From the NCBI GenBank assembly GCA_045628865.1, contig JAZQQB010000022.1, forward strand, positions 1-41,976: a stretch of DNA of 41,976 nt, read 5' to 3'. This document shows, piece after piece, positions 8,859 through 16,813 of the stretch; positions within the stretch are counted from its first letter, which is position 1, and the number at the start of each line of letters is the position of its first letter. The notes under the pieces were generated by a model, which was given only the letters and a program-made list of their open reading frames with translations, did no database searches and had not been told where the DNA came from. The position numbers were made by a program, and so were the translations under genes. Source of the stretch: JAZQQB01 sp045628865. GTDB taxonomy: Bacteria > Bacillota > Clostridia > Lachnospirales > Lachnospiraceae.

Positions 8859-9878
8859 TTAGTTGTTGATAAACTTGTCTTCTTCGTTGTTCCAGCTGTA
8901 AAGTTTACGAATTTCTTCGCCAACCTTTTCAGATGGATGCTCAGCATGAAGCTTTCTCATAGCGTTGAAGTGTACCTGCTGGCCTGCACCTGACATATCT
9001 AATAAGAAATCTTTTGCGAATGTTCCGTCCTGGATATCTGAAAGAACTTTCTTCATAGCTTTCTTTGTTTCTTCTGTGATAATCTTAGGACCTGTGATGT
9101 AATCACCATATTCAGCTGTGTTAGAGATAGAATATCTCATTCCTGCGAAACCTGACTGGTAGATTAAGTCTACGATCAGTTTCATTTCATGGATACATTC
9201 AAAGTATGCATTTCTTGCATCATAACCAGCTTCTACTAATGTTTCAAAACCAGCCTGCATTAATGCACAAACACCACCACAAAGAACAGCCTGCTCACCA
9301 AATAAGTCAGTTTCTGTTTCTGTTCTGAATGTTGTCTCTAATACACCAGCTCTTGCTCCACCGATACCTAAAGCATATGCTAATGCTAAATCCTGAGCTT
9401 TTCCTGTAGCATCCTGTTCAACAGCGATCAAACATGGAACACCCTTACCAGCCTGGTACTCAGAACGTACTGTATGTCCTGGTCCTTTTGGAGCGATCAT
9501 TGTAACGTCTACGTTTGCTGGTGGTTTGATACATCCAAAGTGAATGTTGAAACCGTGAGCGAACATTAACATGTTACCTGCTTCTAAGTTTGGTTCGATA
9601 TCTGCTTTGTACATAGCAGCCTGTTTTTCATCGTTGATTAAGATCATGATGATATCTGCTTTTTTAGCAGCTTCAGCAGCTGTGTATACTTCGAAATCTT
9701 TAGCTGCTTTGTCCCATGATTTAGAACCTTTGTATAAACCAATGATAACATGACATCCAGAATCCTTTAAGTTCTTAGCATGAGCATGTCCCTGGCTACC
9801 ATAACCGATGATAGCGATTGTCTTGCCTTCTAATAATGATAAATTACAATCTTCCTGGTAGAAAATTTTAGCTGACAT
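8859..9878 (-). CDS. ilvC: Ketol-acid reductoisomerase (NADP+), class I
   Basis: This 339-aa enzyme is the standard length of short (class I) reductoisomerases. It isomerises and reduces 2-acetolactate or 2-aceto-2-hydroxybutyrate on the way to valine, leucine and isoleucine. The N-terminal Rossmann domain carries IAIIGYGSQGHAHA at ~21-35. The C-terminal knotted helical domain has the Mg-binding and catalytic motifs TDLFGEQAVLCGG and ECIHEMKLIVDLIY, plus SGFAGMRYSISNTAEYGDY. The start follows AGGAGGGACATAAA. It is the last gene of a unit that begins with the ilvN paralog at 10058-10558; the ~180-bp gap between them contains several small hairpins, including a palindromic CGATCCGGATCG. Confidence 0.97.
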   Translation of the reverse strand: MSAKIFYQEDCNLSLLEGKTIAIIGYGSQGHAHAKNLKDSGCHVIIGLYKGSKSWDKAAKDFEVYTAAEAAKKADIIMILINDEKQAAMYKADIEPNLEAGNMLMFAHGFNIHFGCIKPPANVDVTMIAPKGPGHTVRSEYQAGKGVPCLIAVEQDATGKAQDLALAYALGIGGARAGVLETTFRTETETDLFGEQAVLCGGVCALMQAGFETLVEAGYDARNAYFECIHEMKLIVDLIYQSGFAGMRYSISNTAEYGDYITGPKIITEETKKAMKKVLSDIQDGTFAKDFLLDMSGAGQQVHFNAMRKLHAEHPSEKVGEEIRKLYSWNNEEDKFINN

Positions 9879-10057
9879 TTTATGTCCCTCCTAATAAAAA
9901 AATACAATTTCAAGGTCAATGCGACCTGATTACTTTAATTTATGCTCAAAGAGTCTCCCCTAAGGACCTACTTTCGATCCGGATCGCTCCTAATAGCCAA
10001 ACGTGAATCATTTACTGATTCCAACCAAAATATCATGACTGTGAAAAAAGTCAACCA

Positions 10058-10558
10058 CTAATCCAACTGGATCACATCATCGCTGCCTCTTGATAGACCG
10101 GCGATACCTGTACGAGCAAGCTCTAAAATCTTGTAACCTGATAACAAACCAATAAATGCATCAATCTTGGCCTGATTACCAGTAAGCTCGATGATCAAAC
10201 TGTTGGCACTGACATCAACAATTTTTGCTCTAAAAATATCAGCTACGGAAATAACACCCTGTCTTTCAGTTGCATCACAAGCTACCTTGATCAGTACAAG
10301 CTCTCTATAAACACTCTCATCTGGAGTAAGCTCTTTCACTGCTCTAACATCTTCCAGTTTTGCAACCTGTTTCTCAATCTGCTCTAAGATTTCCTGATCA
10401 CCACTTGTTACAATGGTAATTCTTGTAAATCTTTCATCAGATGTTACACCTGCTGTAATACTTTCAATATTATAACCTCTTCTGGAAAAAAGTCCTGAAA
10501 TTCGACTTAACACACCAGAAGTGTTATCAACCAAAAGCTGAAAAACTTTCTTTTCCAT
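10058..10558 (-). CDS. ilvN: Acetolactate synthase small (regulatory) subunit, paralog 2
   Basis: This 166-aa ACT-domain protein resembles IlvN/IlvH. The ACT fold lies at ~5-75 (FQLLVDNTSGVLSRISGLFSRRGYNIESI), followed by the C-terminal half with ELVLIKV and 'LARTGIAGLSRG'. Small subunits activate the catalytic IlvB subunit and confer feedback inhibition by valine. I chose the ATG at 10558, which has GGAGAG eight bases upstream, rather than the GTG at 10567. It is not identical to the ilvN next to ilvB and shares perhaps a third of its residues with it, so it is an old paralog. It has its own promoter (10676-10704) and is followed by ilvC. Confidence 0.93.
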   Translation of the reverse strand: MEKKVFQLLVDNTSGVLSRISGLFSRRGYNIESITAGVTSDERFTRITIVTSGDQEILEQIEKQVAKLEDVRAVKELTPDESVYRELVLIKVACDATERQGVISVADIFRAKIVDVSANSLIIELTGNQAKIDAFIGLLSGYKILELARTGIAGLSRGSDDVIQLD

Positions 10559-10675
10559 AATCAACACTCTCCATATCCTAGTTCAAATTACTGTTCATTT
10601 ATGTTTAATCATTACCATTCATCTAACTTTCCGAACAATAATCCATAAACTATTCATGTCTTATGAACAGTTCTC

Positions 10676-10704
10676 ATTGTACATTGTGACATTCTAAAAG
10701 TCAA
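10676..10704 (-). promoter_or_regulatory. Sigma-A-type promoter of the ilvN2-ilvC unit
   Basis: On the minus strand TTGACT (10699-10704) is followed after exactly 17 bp by TACAAT (10676-10681). Each hexamer differs from consensus by one base, and the spacing is ideal. Confidence 0.8.
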
Positions 10705-10826
10705 ACAAAAAGCCCCTATTTTAGCCGCTTTCAGCCATTGATTATTTTTATGCGAGCTATAACGCAAAGTTATAACCTACCATAAACCATCAAAAAACAA
10801 TCAATACACCGGTGACTTTTCCCAAA

Positions 10827-10858
10827 ATCAAAGGGTATCGCTTACGATACCCTTTGAT
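10827..10858 (-). terminator. Terminator of the ilvB-ilvN unit
   Basis: A perfect 14-bp stem (ATCAAAGGGTATCG / CGATACCCTTTGAT) with a 4-nt loop is followed by TTTTGGG on the minus strand, 20 bp after the ilvN stop. The U-tract is short. Confidence 0.75.
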
Positions 10859-10878
10859 GTAAGCCATTATATATGACA

Positions 10879-11358
10879 TTAGTCAGCACACTTTGTAAGC
10901 GCCAAGGTTCCAGTACGGGCAACCTCTACGATACTGATGCCCTGAAGCAAACGAATCATCGTCTGGATCTTTTCAGGGACATCACAAACCTGAATCATGA
11001 TCTGTGTGGTAGACATATCTACAATCTGCGCTTTCATCATCTCACAGATTTCCATAACGTCCTTACGATTTGATTTATTGTATTTCACCTTCAAAAGCAT
11101 AAGCTCACGGCTGACACTTTCAGGCTCATCAAAAGTACGAACCTTGATGATATCAATTTTTTTGTTCAACTGCTTTTCAATCTGCTCTAAGGTCCTGTCA
11201 TCCCCTGAGCTTACGATGGTAATGCAGGATACACTTGGATCATCTGTCTCACCTACAGCAAGGGAATCAATATTAAAACTTCTTCTTGCAAAAAGTCCAG
11301 CAACCTTGCCAAGAACACCGGAACGGTTTTCTACAAGAACGGAATAAATTCTTTTCAT
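10879..11358 (-). CDS. ilvN: Acetolactate synthase small (regulatory) subunit, paralog 1
   Basis: This is a 159-aa IlvN/IlvH protein. An ACT domain lies at ~1-72 (YSVLVENRSGVLGKVAGLFARRSFNIDSL), followed by the second domain ending in VEVARTGTLAL. It starts 12 bp after the ilvB stop, with AGGAGGGCGAACAC in front, so it is translationally close to its catalytic partner. The pair ilvB-ilvN forms the acetolactate synthase holoenzyme, the first common step of branched-chain amino acid synthesis. A strong terminator follows. A second, diverged small subunit is encoded 320 bp downstream. Confidence 0.95.
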   Translation of the reverse strand: MKRIYSVLVENRSGVLGKVAGLFARRSFNIDSLAVGETDDPSVSCITIVSSGDDRTLEQIEKQLNKKIDIIKVRTFDEPESVSRELMLLKVKYNKSNRKDVMEICEMMKAQIVDMSTTQIMIQVCDVPEKIQTMIRLLQGISIVEVARTGTLALTKCAD

Positions 11359-11370
11359 GTGTTCGCCCTC

Positions 11371-12990
11371 CTATTCCTGTACAAGATCCATTGGATCTAC
11401 AAGACATTCTAATAAATATGGTTCATCCTTTTCCAAAAATGCTTCAATAGCTTTATCGATTTCAGAACCGTCATGTACACGGATAAAAGGAATGTTATAT
11501 GCCTTAGCGATCATTTCAAGGTCTGGACTTCCATCTAAGTTAACAACGCTATAATGATCTTCATATGTGTAATGCTGATATTCACGAACCATTCCCAAAA
11601 ATCCGTTTTTCATAACAACGATCTTTGCTGGAACCTTATGCTGCACCATTGTTGCAAGCTCCATCATACTCATCTGGAAGGAACCATCACCACAAACTGC
11701 AACTACCTTGTAATCAGGCTTTGCCATTTTTGCACCAACAGCTGCAGGAATGGAATAACCCATGGTACCCATACCACCGCTTGTTAAAAAGCGTCCGCCA
11801 TTGCCATAGTAATAACGGCAAGACCAGATTTGGTTCTGTCCAACGTCAGCTACATAAACAGAATCCTTACCCATTGCTTTGGATAATTTTTCTACAAATT
11901 CAGCTGGATTCACGTAGCCCTCTCTGATGGTCTTTTTGTTAGGCATAGTTTCTTTATATTCTGTTAAGGCTTTTACCCATTCAGAGTAATCAGCACTGAA
12001 TTCCTGTGTATCAAAATCAGCAAAAATATGTTTTACATCACCAACAAGTGGGATACTTGCTCCTGCATTTTTACCAATTTCAGCTGGATCTACATCGATA
12101 TGAACCAAAATCTTACCTTTGGTGATAAGATCAGGCTGAGAAATGGCTCTATCTGCCACACGGGCACCCACCATAATGATGAGGTCAGCTTCGTTCATGG
12201 CTCTGTTGGCATATTTTCTACCATTGTTACCCACCATTCCAAAATAAAGAGGATGGTCAGATGGCATCGCAGAAATACCCATCATGGTACAAACCACTGG
12301 AATTCCATGTTTTTCAGCAAACAAACGAAGTTCCTCTCTTGCCTCTGATAAATGGATACCACCGCCGGCACAAATGATAGGACGCTTTGCTTTTTCAAGC
12401 TCAGCTACCACCTTTTTGATCTGGTTTAAGTGTCCCTTTACAGTAGGCTTATAAGTTCTTAAATTCACTTCCTGCGGATAAACAAATTTAGAAATCTGTG
12501 CCTGCTGAATATCAATTGGCACATCAATGAGCACTGGTCCCTTACGTCCAGTGTTGGCAATGTGAAAAGCTTCCTTAAAAACACGAGGAAGATCCTTTAC
12601 ATCTTTAACCAAATAAGAATACTTTACAAAAGATTCCACTGCTCCGGTGATATCTGCCTCCTGGAAAACATCACAACCGATCAGCTCAGACTTTACCTGA
12701 CCAGTGATACAAACTAACGGAATAGAATCCGCAAAAGCAGTTGCAATACCAGTGATCAGATTGGTAGCACCAGGACCACTTGTAACCGCACAAACACCTG
12801 GCTTTCCAGTTAATCTGGCATAACCGCTTGCCGAATGTGCAGCATTCTGCTCTGTACGTATCAGAACACTCTGGATTTTAGACTCCAGTACACTATTATA
12901 AAACGGACATATCGCAACACCCGGATAACCGTAGATTACCTCTACGCCCTCTTCCTCCAGGCACTTTACCATAATATCAGCACCTATCAT
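11371..12990 (-). CDS. ilvB: Acetolactate synthase large (catalytic) subunit
   Basis: This 539-aa thiamine-diphosphate enzyme condenses pyruvate with pyruvate or 2-ketobutyrate. The N-terminal pyrimidine-binding domain has the catalytic Glu in RTEQNAAHSASGYAR. The middle domain follows (~190-330), and the C-terminal PP-binding domain has the GDGSFQMS...NG motif (GDG-x25-N). I chose the ATG at 12990, which is preceded by AAAGGAGTG at good spacing. An in-frame start at 13047 would add 19 residues with no homology to the family and would cover that ribosome binding site. The gene is the first of the ilvB-ilvN unit. At 539 aa it is on the short side for IlvB, but it ends in the expected PYLLECLVDP segment. 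Confidence 0.95.
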   Translation of the reverse strand: MIGADIMVKCLEEEGVEVIYGYPGVAICPFYNSVLESKIQSVLIRTEQNAAHSASGYARLTGKPGVCAVTSGPGATNLITGIATAFADSIPLVCITGQVKSELIGCDVFQEADITGAVESFVKYSYLVKDVKDLPRVFKEAFHIANTGRKGPVLIDVPIDIQQAQISKFVYPQEVNLRTYKPTVKGHLNQIKKVVAELEKAKRPIICAGGGIHLSEAREELRLFAEKHGIPVVCTMMGISAMPSDHPLYFGMVGNNGRKYANRAMNEADLIIMVGARVADRAISQPDLITKGKILVHIDVDPAEIGKNAGASIPLVGDVKHIFADFDTQEFSADYSEWVKALTEYKETMPNKKTIREGYVNPAEFVEKLSKAMGKDSVYVADVGQNQIWSCRYYYGNGGRFLTSGGMGTMGYSIPAAVGAKMAKPDYKVVAVCGDGSFQMSMMELATMVQHKVPAKIVVMKNGFLGMVREYQHYTYEDHYSVVNLDGSPDLEMIAKAYNIPFIRVHDGSEIDKAIEAFLEKDEPYLLECLVDPMDLVQE

Positions 12991-13433
12991 AATCAAAACA
13001 CTCCTTTCACAATCACGGAAAATATGTTTCTCCCGTGACTCTGCCATCTAATATCGTTGGCAGACACATAAAGAAAAAGACTTTCGTCCAACCCGGTTTC
13101 ATCGCAATTTCCGGTATATCAATTCATTGTATCATATTTTATCGGAAAAGAAAACAGGAATAATCCGATTGAAAGATAGATGAAAAATTTGCGGTTACTG
13201 TACAGACGCAAACTTGACCCTTGCTGTCAAGTTATGCGCCAAGAAGTATATTTCGCATAATTTCAGCCCCTGCATCGAAGATGCACTTTCAATGGGCTGA
13301 AATTCGTTACTGTGCACACAAAGTGTGTACAGTAACAAATTTGCAACCGTCTTCAATATTGATTTTTCATCTCCTTTGTAGTACTATTTTCCTATACAGT
13401 TATTAAAATTCTCGCAACAGAAAAGGAGAATGT
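12991..13433. promoter_or_regulatory. 443-bp divergent region between ilvB and the small membrane protein gene
   Basis: The ilvB side carries an extended -10 box at 13126-13134, read on the minus strand as TGATACAAT, with only a weak -35 (TTTTCT). The remainder is largely the palindromic element listed separately. A ribosome binding site AAAAGGAGAATGT precedes the plus-strand gene. No T-box motif is present upstream of ilvB. Confidence 0.5.
13179..13371. repeat. Multi-hairpin palindromic element (MITE-like)
   Basis: The ~193-bp element has terminal inverted arms GATGAAAAA (13179-13187) and TTTTTCATC (13363-13371). Subterminal inverted arms follow: TTACTGTACA (13195-13204) and TGTACAGTAA (13326-13335). 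It contains three internal hairpins: AACTTGAC/GTCAAGTT (13211-13233), AATTTCAGCCC/GGGCTGAAATT (13259-13304, with an inner TGCATC/GATGCA stem) and GTTACTGTGCACAC/GTGTGTACAGTAAC (13306-13336). It has no ORF. The structure is that of a non-autonomous mobile or REP-like intergenic element, and could also act as a structured leader. Confidence 0.65.
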
Positions 13434-13889
13434 ATGCATTTTAGGAAAAACAATAAATTTAAGATTTCCACCATTTTATTTATATTGTTTATAGGAGTTA
13501 TATTTTTGGCTGCAATTCAATACAATATCGAATATTACAAAACAGATAAATATGGCACTGCCTATCAGGGGATTGTTACAGACAAAATTTCACAGTCAAA
13601 ACATCAGCCACATATGAAGGTTCAGGTTTATCATGCCTATGGTATCATCGAATATGATATAACCTCCCCACATAAAACCTTTCGAAATACACAAATAGGT
13701 GACAGCATCACAATTAAAGTTTCTGAAAAGTATAAAATAGCAGTCATAGCGGATTCTTCCCTGGATTATTTTGTAATTGACCACATTGAAAGATTGGGAC
13801 TCTATATTATTGCTTTTATTGTCCTTTTGATACTAGTTGGTTACTTACCTCGTATATTAGGGAAACTGCATCAAAAAAACCAGGGATAA
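13434..13889 (+). CDS. Small membrane protein with two membrane segments
   Basis: This 151-aa protein has a basic N-terminus, a membrane segment at ~10-28, a ~90-residue extracytoplasmic strand-rich region (GTAYQGIVTDKISQ... GDSITIKVSEKYKIAVI) and a second membrane segment at ~121-142 followed by a basic tail. The layout resembles DUF3592-type proteins and the N-terminal part of the aroA fusion ORF in this window. Upstream AAAAGGAG gives a clear ribosome binding site. A bidirectional terminator overlaps its stop codon. Function is unknown. Confidence 0.75.
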   Translation: MHFRKNNKFKISTILFILFIGVIFLAAIQYNIEYYKTDKYGTAYQGIVTDKISQSKHQPHMKVQVYHAYGIIEYDITSPHKTFRNTQIGDSITIKVSEKYKIAVIADSSLDYFVIDHIERLGLYIIAFIVLLILVGYLPRILGKLHQKNQG

Positions 13890-13904
13890 TCTCCCTGGTT
13901 TTTT
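13873..13904. terminator. Bidirectional terminator between convergent genes
   Basis: AACCAGGGA / TCCCTGGTT forms a 9-bp stem with a 5-nt loop, flanked by A7 on the left and T6 on the right. It serves the plus-strand gene at 13434 and the minus-strand gene at 13923. Confidence 0.9.
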
Positions 13905-13922
13905 CCATTCATCTACTCTTTT

Positions 13923-14414
13923 CTAGTTGGCCGCCTGTGTTGTTTCAAAATCAGGCTCATTTCCCTGTAAGATATCACTGATATAAGACAGTCTTACATT
14001 GGCTCTACGATAATTCTCCTTAGCTGCGATCAGGATATTCTCATAGTTGGAATCACCTTCAAATGCCTGATGATAAAGCTTTACTGCTTCATTCATGTAC
14101 TGCATGGCTTCATTGGCAAACTGATCAACTGCACCGTATTCATCTGGAACCGGAATGGAATCTAACCAAACAAAATCCTCATTCATACCATCAAGTAATG
14201 CCAGGAGCTGGTCTGCAGAATCGCTTGCATTAGGATCAATTGCATTGATTGCCTCATTTTTCGCAGAAACCTTGTCATAAAAGGTGCTCATGTTATTCAT
14301 AAAGTTTGTGATTTCCTGGTCAGAAGACTTTCCACAACCTGTCACAAATGAACACATCATCAGAAGTAAAACAAATATGCACAAGGTATTTTTCATAGAT
14401 TTAAATCTAATCAT
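13923..14414 (-). CDS. Hypothetical helical lipoprotein
   Basis: This 163-aa protein has a lipoprotein signal peptide with lipobox VTGC (Cys at ~27). The mature part looks all-helical (SDQEITNFMNNMSTFYDKV..., FANEAMQYMNEAVKLYHQAF...) and ends in a short acidic tail. GGGGGTAGAG precedes the chosen ATG. An internal ATG at 14396 also keeps the signal peptide, so the exact start is not certain. No family was recognised. It is convergent with the small membrane protein gene and shares its terminator. Confidence 0.7.
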   Translation of the reverse strand: MIRFKSMKNTLCIFVLLLMMCSFVTGCGKSSDQEITNFMNNMSTFYDKVSAKNEAINAIDPNASDSADQLLALLDGMNEDFVWLDSIPVPDEYGAVDQFANEAMQYMNEAVKLYHQAFEGDSNYENILIAAKENYRRANVRLSYISDILQGNEPDFETTQAAN

Positions 14415-14521
14415 TATTCTCTACCCCCGTATAAAATTATGGTAACAGTCTATCATAATTACGTATAAAAATCAATAAAGCCAATCATTTTCACATGTCG
14501 AAATTTAGTAGGAATATGCTG

Positions 14522-14550
14522 ATAAACTGTACCGGTTTATGATGTATAAT
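14522..14550 (+). promoter_or_regulatory. Candidate promoter and operator of the small coiled-coil gene
   Basis: TATAAT at 14545-14550 is a consensus -10 about 45 bp ahead of the gene. The inverted repeat ATAAAC-N7-GTTTAT (14522-14540) covers the -35 region, where no good hexamer is seen, and could be a regulator site. Confidence 0.45.
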
Positions 14551-14594
14551 AAATATATACTACCATCAAAGTATAAGCAAGGAGTAACCAGACT

Positions 14595-14801
14595 ATGTAT
14601 GATGATACGAAATTAAATGAAATGAAATCAGAATATAATGATTTATGTCAAAAGGAGCATCAGTTAGAATCCCAGCTAAATGAGGTCAGAGCAAGAAGAA
14701 TTGAGCTTCAACGGGAAATTGCCCGAAATCAGACGCCACAGCAGGAAGCAAAAACATTATCCATGTTGTATGAGCAACGAGTTTTAAATCGCAAAAAATA
14801 G
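14595..14801 (+). CDS. Small coiled-coil protein
   Basis: This 68-aa, highly charged, fully helical protein has a heptad-like pattern (LCQKEHQLESQLNEVRARRIEL) and a basic C-terminus. It has no membrane segment. It has a clear ribosome binding site (AAGGAGTAA), a candidate promoter and a terminator just after the stop codon, which together make it a real gene despite its size. No family recognised; a structural or regulatory partner protein is a guess. Confidence 0.7.
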   Translation: MYDDTKLNEMKSEYNDLCQKEHQLESQLNEVRARRIELQREIARNQTPQQEAKTLSMLYEQRVLNRKK

Positions 14802-14836
14802 GAGTAATCCAAAAATATTGGATTACTCCTATTTTT
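14797..14836. terminator. Bidirectional terminator (coiled-coil gene and atp operon)
   Basis: AATAGGAGTAATCCAA / TTGGATTACTCCTATT is a long near-perfect stem with T-runs on both strands (ATTTTT on plus, ATTTTTTG on minus). A second hairpin at 14843-14875 (TTAGAAACCA / TGGTTTCTAA) with T6 on the plus strand backs it up. Confidence 0.85.
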
Positions 14837-14897
14837 ATCTTTTTAGAAACCACAACATCAGGTTATGGTTTCTAATTTTTTAATAACCAGCTAATGA

Positions 14898-15320
14898 TTA
14901 ATATCCAGTTGGATCATGCTTTCCTGCTTCCTTTAACCTGGCCATAGCTCTTGCCAAGGATGCATTAGAAACATGATATTCAATGATGGACTGCTTCTGT
15001 CGCATCTGCTCTTCAGCACGCTCCTTCGCAGCCTTTGCACGGTTAATATCAATCTCTTCCGGACGTTCACAGGAGTATACGATCACCTGACAACGGTTGT
15101 TGGCAACACCAGCAAATCCGTCTGAAACAACGGCTGTGATCCAGCTGTCATCCTCTAATTTAATCTTCATCTCACCGACTGTAACCGCCAAAGCCATCTC
15201 TTCATGGTGTGCAAGAATCGCTTTTTCACCATCAATTGCCGGCAATATGATACACTGTGCTTTTCCATCATAAAAAATTCGATCTGCAGCAATCACTTTC
15301 AATGAAAACAATGCGCTCAT
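14898..15320 (-). CDS. atpC: F1Fo ATP synthase subunit epsilon
   Basis: This 140-aa epsilon subunit is the usual length. It has an N-terminal beta-sandwich (LKVIAADRIFYDGKAQCIILPAIDGEKAILAHHEEM) and a C-terminal two-helix domain (INRAKAAKERAEEQMRQKQ) that regulates rotation and hydrolysis in this family. It is the last gene of the atp operon, 58 bp after atpD, and is followed by a strong terminator. Confidence 0.96.
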   Translation of the reverse strand: MSALFSLKVIAADRIFYDGKAQCIILPAIDGEKAILAHHEEMALAVTVGEMKIKLEDDSWITAVVSDGFAGVANNRCQVIVYSCERPEEIDINRAKAAKERAEEQMRQKQSIIEYHVSNASLARAMARLKEAGKHDPTGY

Positions 15321-15378
15321 CCGTCCACCTCCGGCTCCCTTAAAAAACTTTTTTCAGTCTAAAGGAACATTTTCTAAT

Positions 15379-16773
15379 TTATGCTTCTTCCAGTGTTTTT
15401 GCTTTTTCTACTACTTCATCAATGGTACCAACATTGAAAAATGCTGCTTCCGGATACTGATCCATCTCACCATCAATGATCATCTTAAAGCCTCTGATTG
15501 TTTCAGACAATGGAACAAACTTACCAGATACACCAGTAAAGTTCTCTGCAACGAAGAATGGCTGTGACAAGAAACGCTGTACCTTACGGGCACGCATAAC
15601 TGTCTTCTTATCATCCTCTGACAATTCTTCCATACCTAAGATTGCAATGATATCCTGCAATTTCTTGTATTTCTGTAAGATTTCCTGAACCTTACGTGCT
15701 GTCTGATAATGCTCTTCCCCTACCACATCAGCCTCTAAGATACGAGATGATGATTCTAGTGGATCAACAGCCGGGTAAATACCCTGTTCTACGATCTTAC
15801 GGGAAAGAACGGTTGTTGCATCCAAATGGGCAAAGGTTGTTGCAGGTGCAGGGTCAGTCAAGTCATCCGCAGGTACGTATACGGCCTGAACAGATGTAAC
15901 AGAACCATTCTTTGTAGAAGTGATTCTTTCCTGTAATTCACCTACGTCATTAGAAAGTGTTGGCTGATAACCTACGGCTGAAGGCATACGTCCTAACAGC
16001 GCAGAAACCTCGGAACCAGCCTGTACAAAACGGAAAATATTATCAATGAACAAAAGTACATCCTGATTTTTTACATCACGGAAGTATTCTGCCATGGTAA
16101 GTCCAGTTTCCGCAACTCGCATACGAGCTCCTGGTGGTTCATTCATCTGACCAAATACAAGGGCTGTTTTATCAATAACCCCTGACTCTGTCATTTCAGT
16201 CCAAAGATCGTTACCTTCACGGGAACGCTCTCCAACACCTGTAAAAATAGAATATCCACCACTTTCAGTGGCAATATTACGAATCAATTCCTGAATCAAT
16301 ACGGTTTTACCTACACCGGCACCACCGAACAAACCAATCTTACCACCCTTTGCATAAGGAGCAAGAAGGTCAATTACCTTAATACCAGTCTCTAAGATCT
16401 CGACAACAGGACTCTGGTCTTCGAATTTAGGTGGCTCTCTATGGATCACCCAGTGTTCTTCGTTCTCTAAGCTTTCCTTGCCATCCAAAGTATCACCTAA
16501 CACATTGAACAAACGTCCTAATGTTTTTTCACCAACAGGAACCTTAATGGCGCTGCCAGTTGCAATGACTTCCATATCACGATGTAAACCTTCGGAAGCA
16601 GCTAACATGATACAACGAACGGTATTCTGACCAATGTGCTGTGCAACTTCCATTACACAACGAGTACCGTCATTATCAACCTCCAACGCTTCTTTGATGT
16701 ATGGAAGATCACTGTTTTCAAATTCTACGTCAACGACAGGTCCTGATACTTGAACAATTTTTCCTTTATTCAT
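15379..16773 (-). CDS. atpD: F1Fo ATP synthase subunit beta
   Basis: This 464-aa catalytic subunit contains the P-loop GGAGVGKT, the GERSREGNDL segment with the catalytic Glu, and DNIFRFVQAGSEVSALLGRMPSA. Nucleotide binding and ATP synthesis happen at the alpha/beta interface of F1. The length and all core motifs are normal. It lies between atpG and atpC in the operon. Confidence 0.98.
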   Translation of the reverse strand: MNKGKIVQVSGPVVDVEFENSDLPYIKEALEVDNDGTRCVMEVAQHIGQNTVRCIMLAASEGLHRDMEVIATGSAIKVPVGEKTLGRLFNVLGDTLDGKESLENEEHWVIHREPPKFEDQSPVVEILETGIKVIDLLAPYAKGGKIGLFGGAGVGKTVLIQELIRNIATESGGYSIFTGVGERSREGNDLWTEMTESGVIDKTALVFGQMNEPPGARMRVAETGLTMAEYFRDVKNQDVLLFIDNIFRFVQAGSEVSALLGRMPSAVGYQPTLSNDVGELQERITSTKNGSVTSVQAVYVPADDLTDPAPATTFAHLDATTVLSRKIVEQGIYPAVDPLESSSRILEADVVGEEHYQTARKVQEILQKYKKLQDIIAILGMEELSEDDKKTVMRARKVQRFLSQPFFVAENFTGVSGKFVPLSETIRGFKMIIDGEMDQYPEAAFFNVGTIDEVVEKAKTLEEA

Positions 16774-16813
16774 AGCAAACCTCTCTAGCTAAGACTTTAT
16801 AAAAAATCTTTGT

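Larger units (their letters stand above)
10559..10878 (-). promoter_or_regulatory. Intergenic region between the two ilvN genes: leader of the ilvN2-ilvC unit
   Basis: This 320-bp region holds the terminator of the ilvB-ilvN unit at its right end, the promoter of the second unit and a ~115-base untranslated leader. The leader contains ACTGTTCAT (10590-10598) and its inverse ATGAACAGT (10663-10671), which could pair over ~65 bases. No T-box signature and no clear leader peptide were seen. Confidence 0.5.

Noticed and set aside
12991..13433. T-box or attenuator leader in front of ilvB
   Set aside because: No T-box core sequence and no leader peptide rich in branched-chain codons were found; the structure there fits a palindromic element better.
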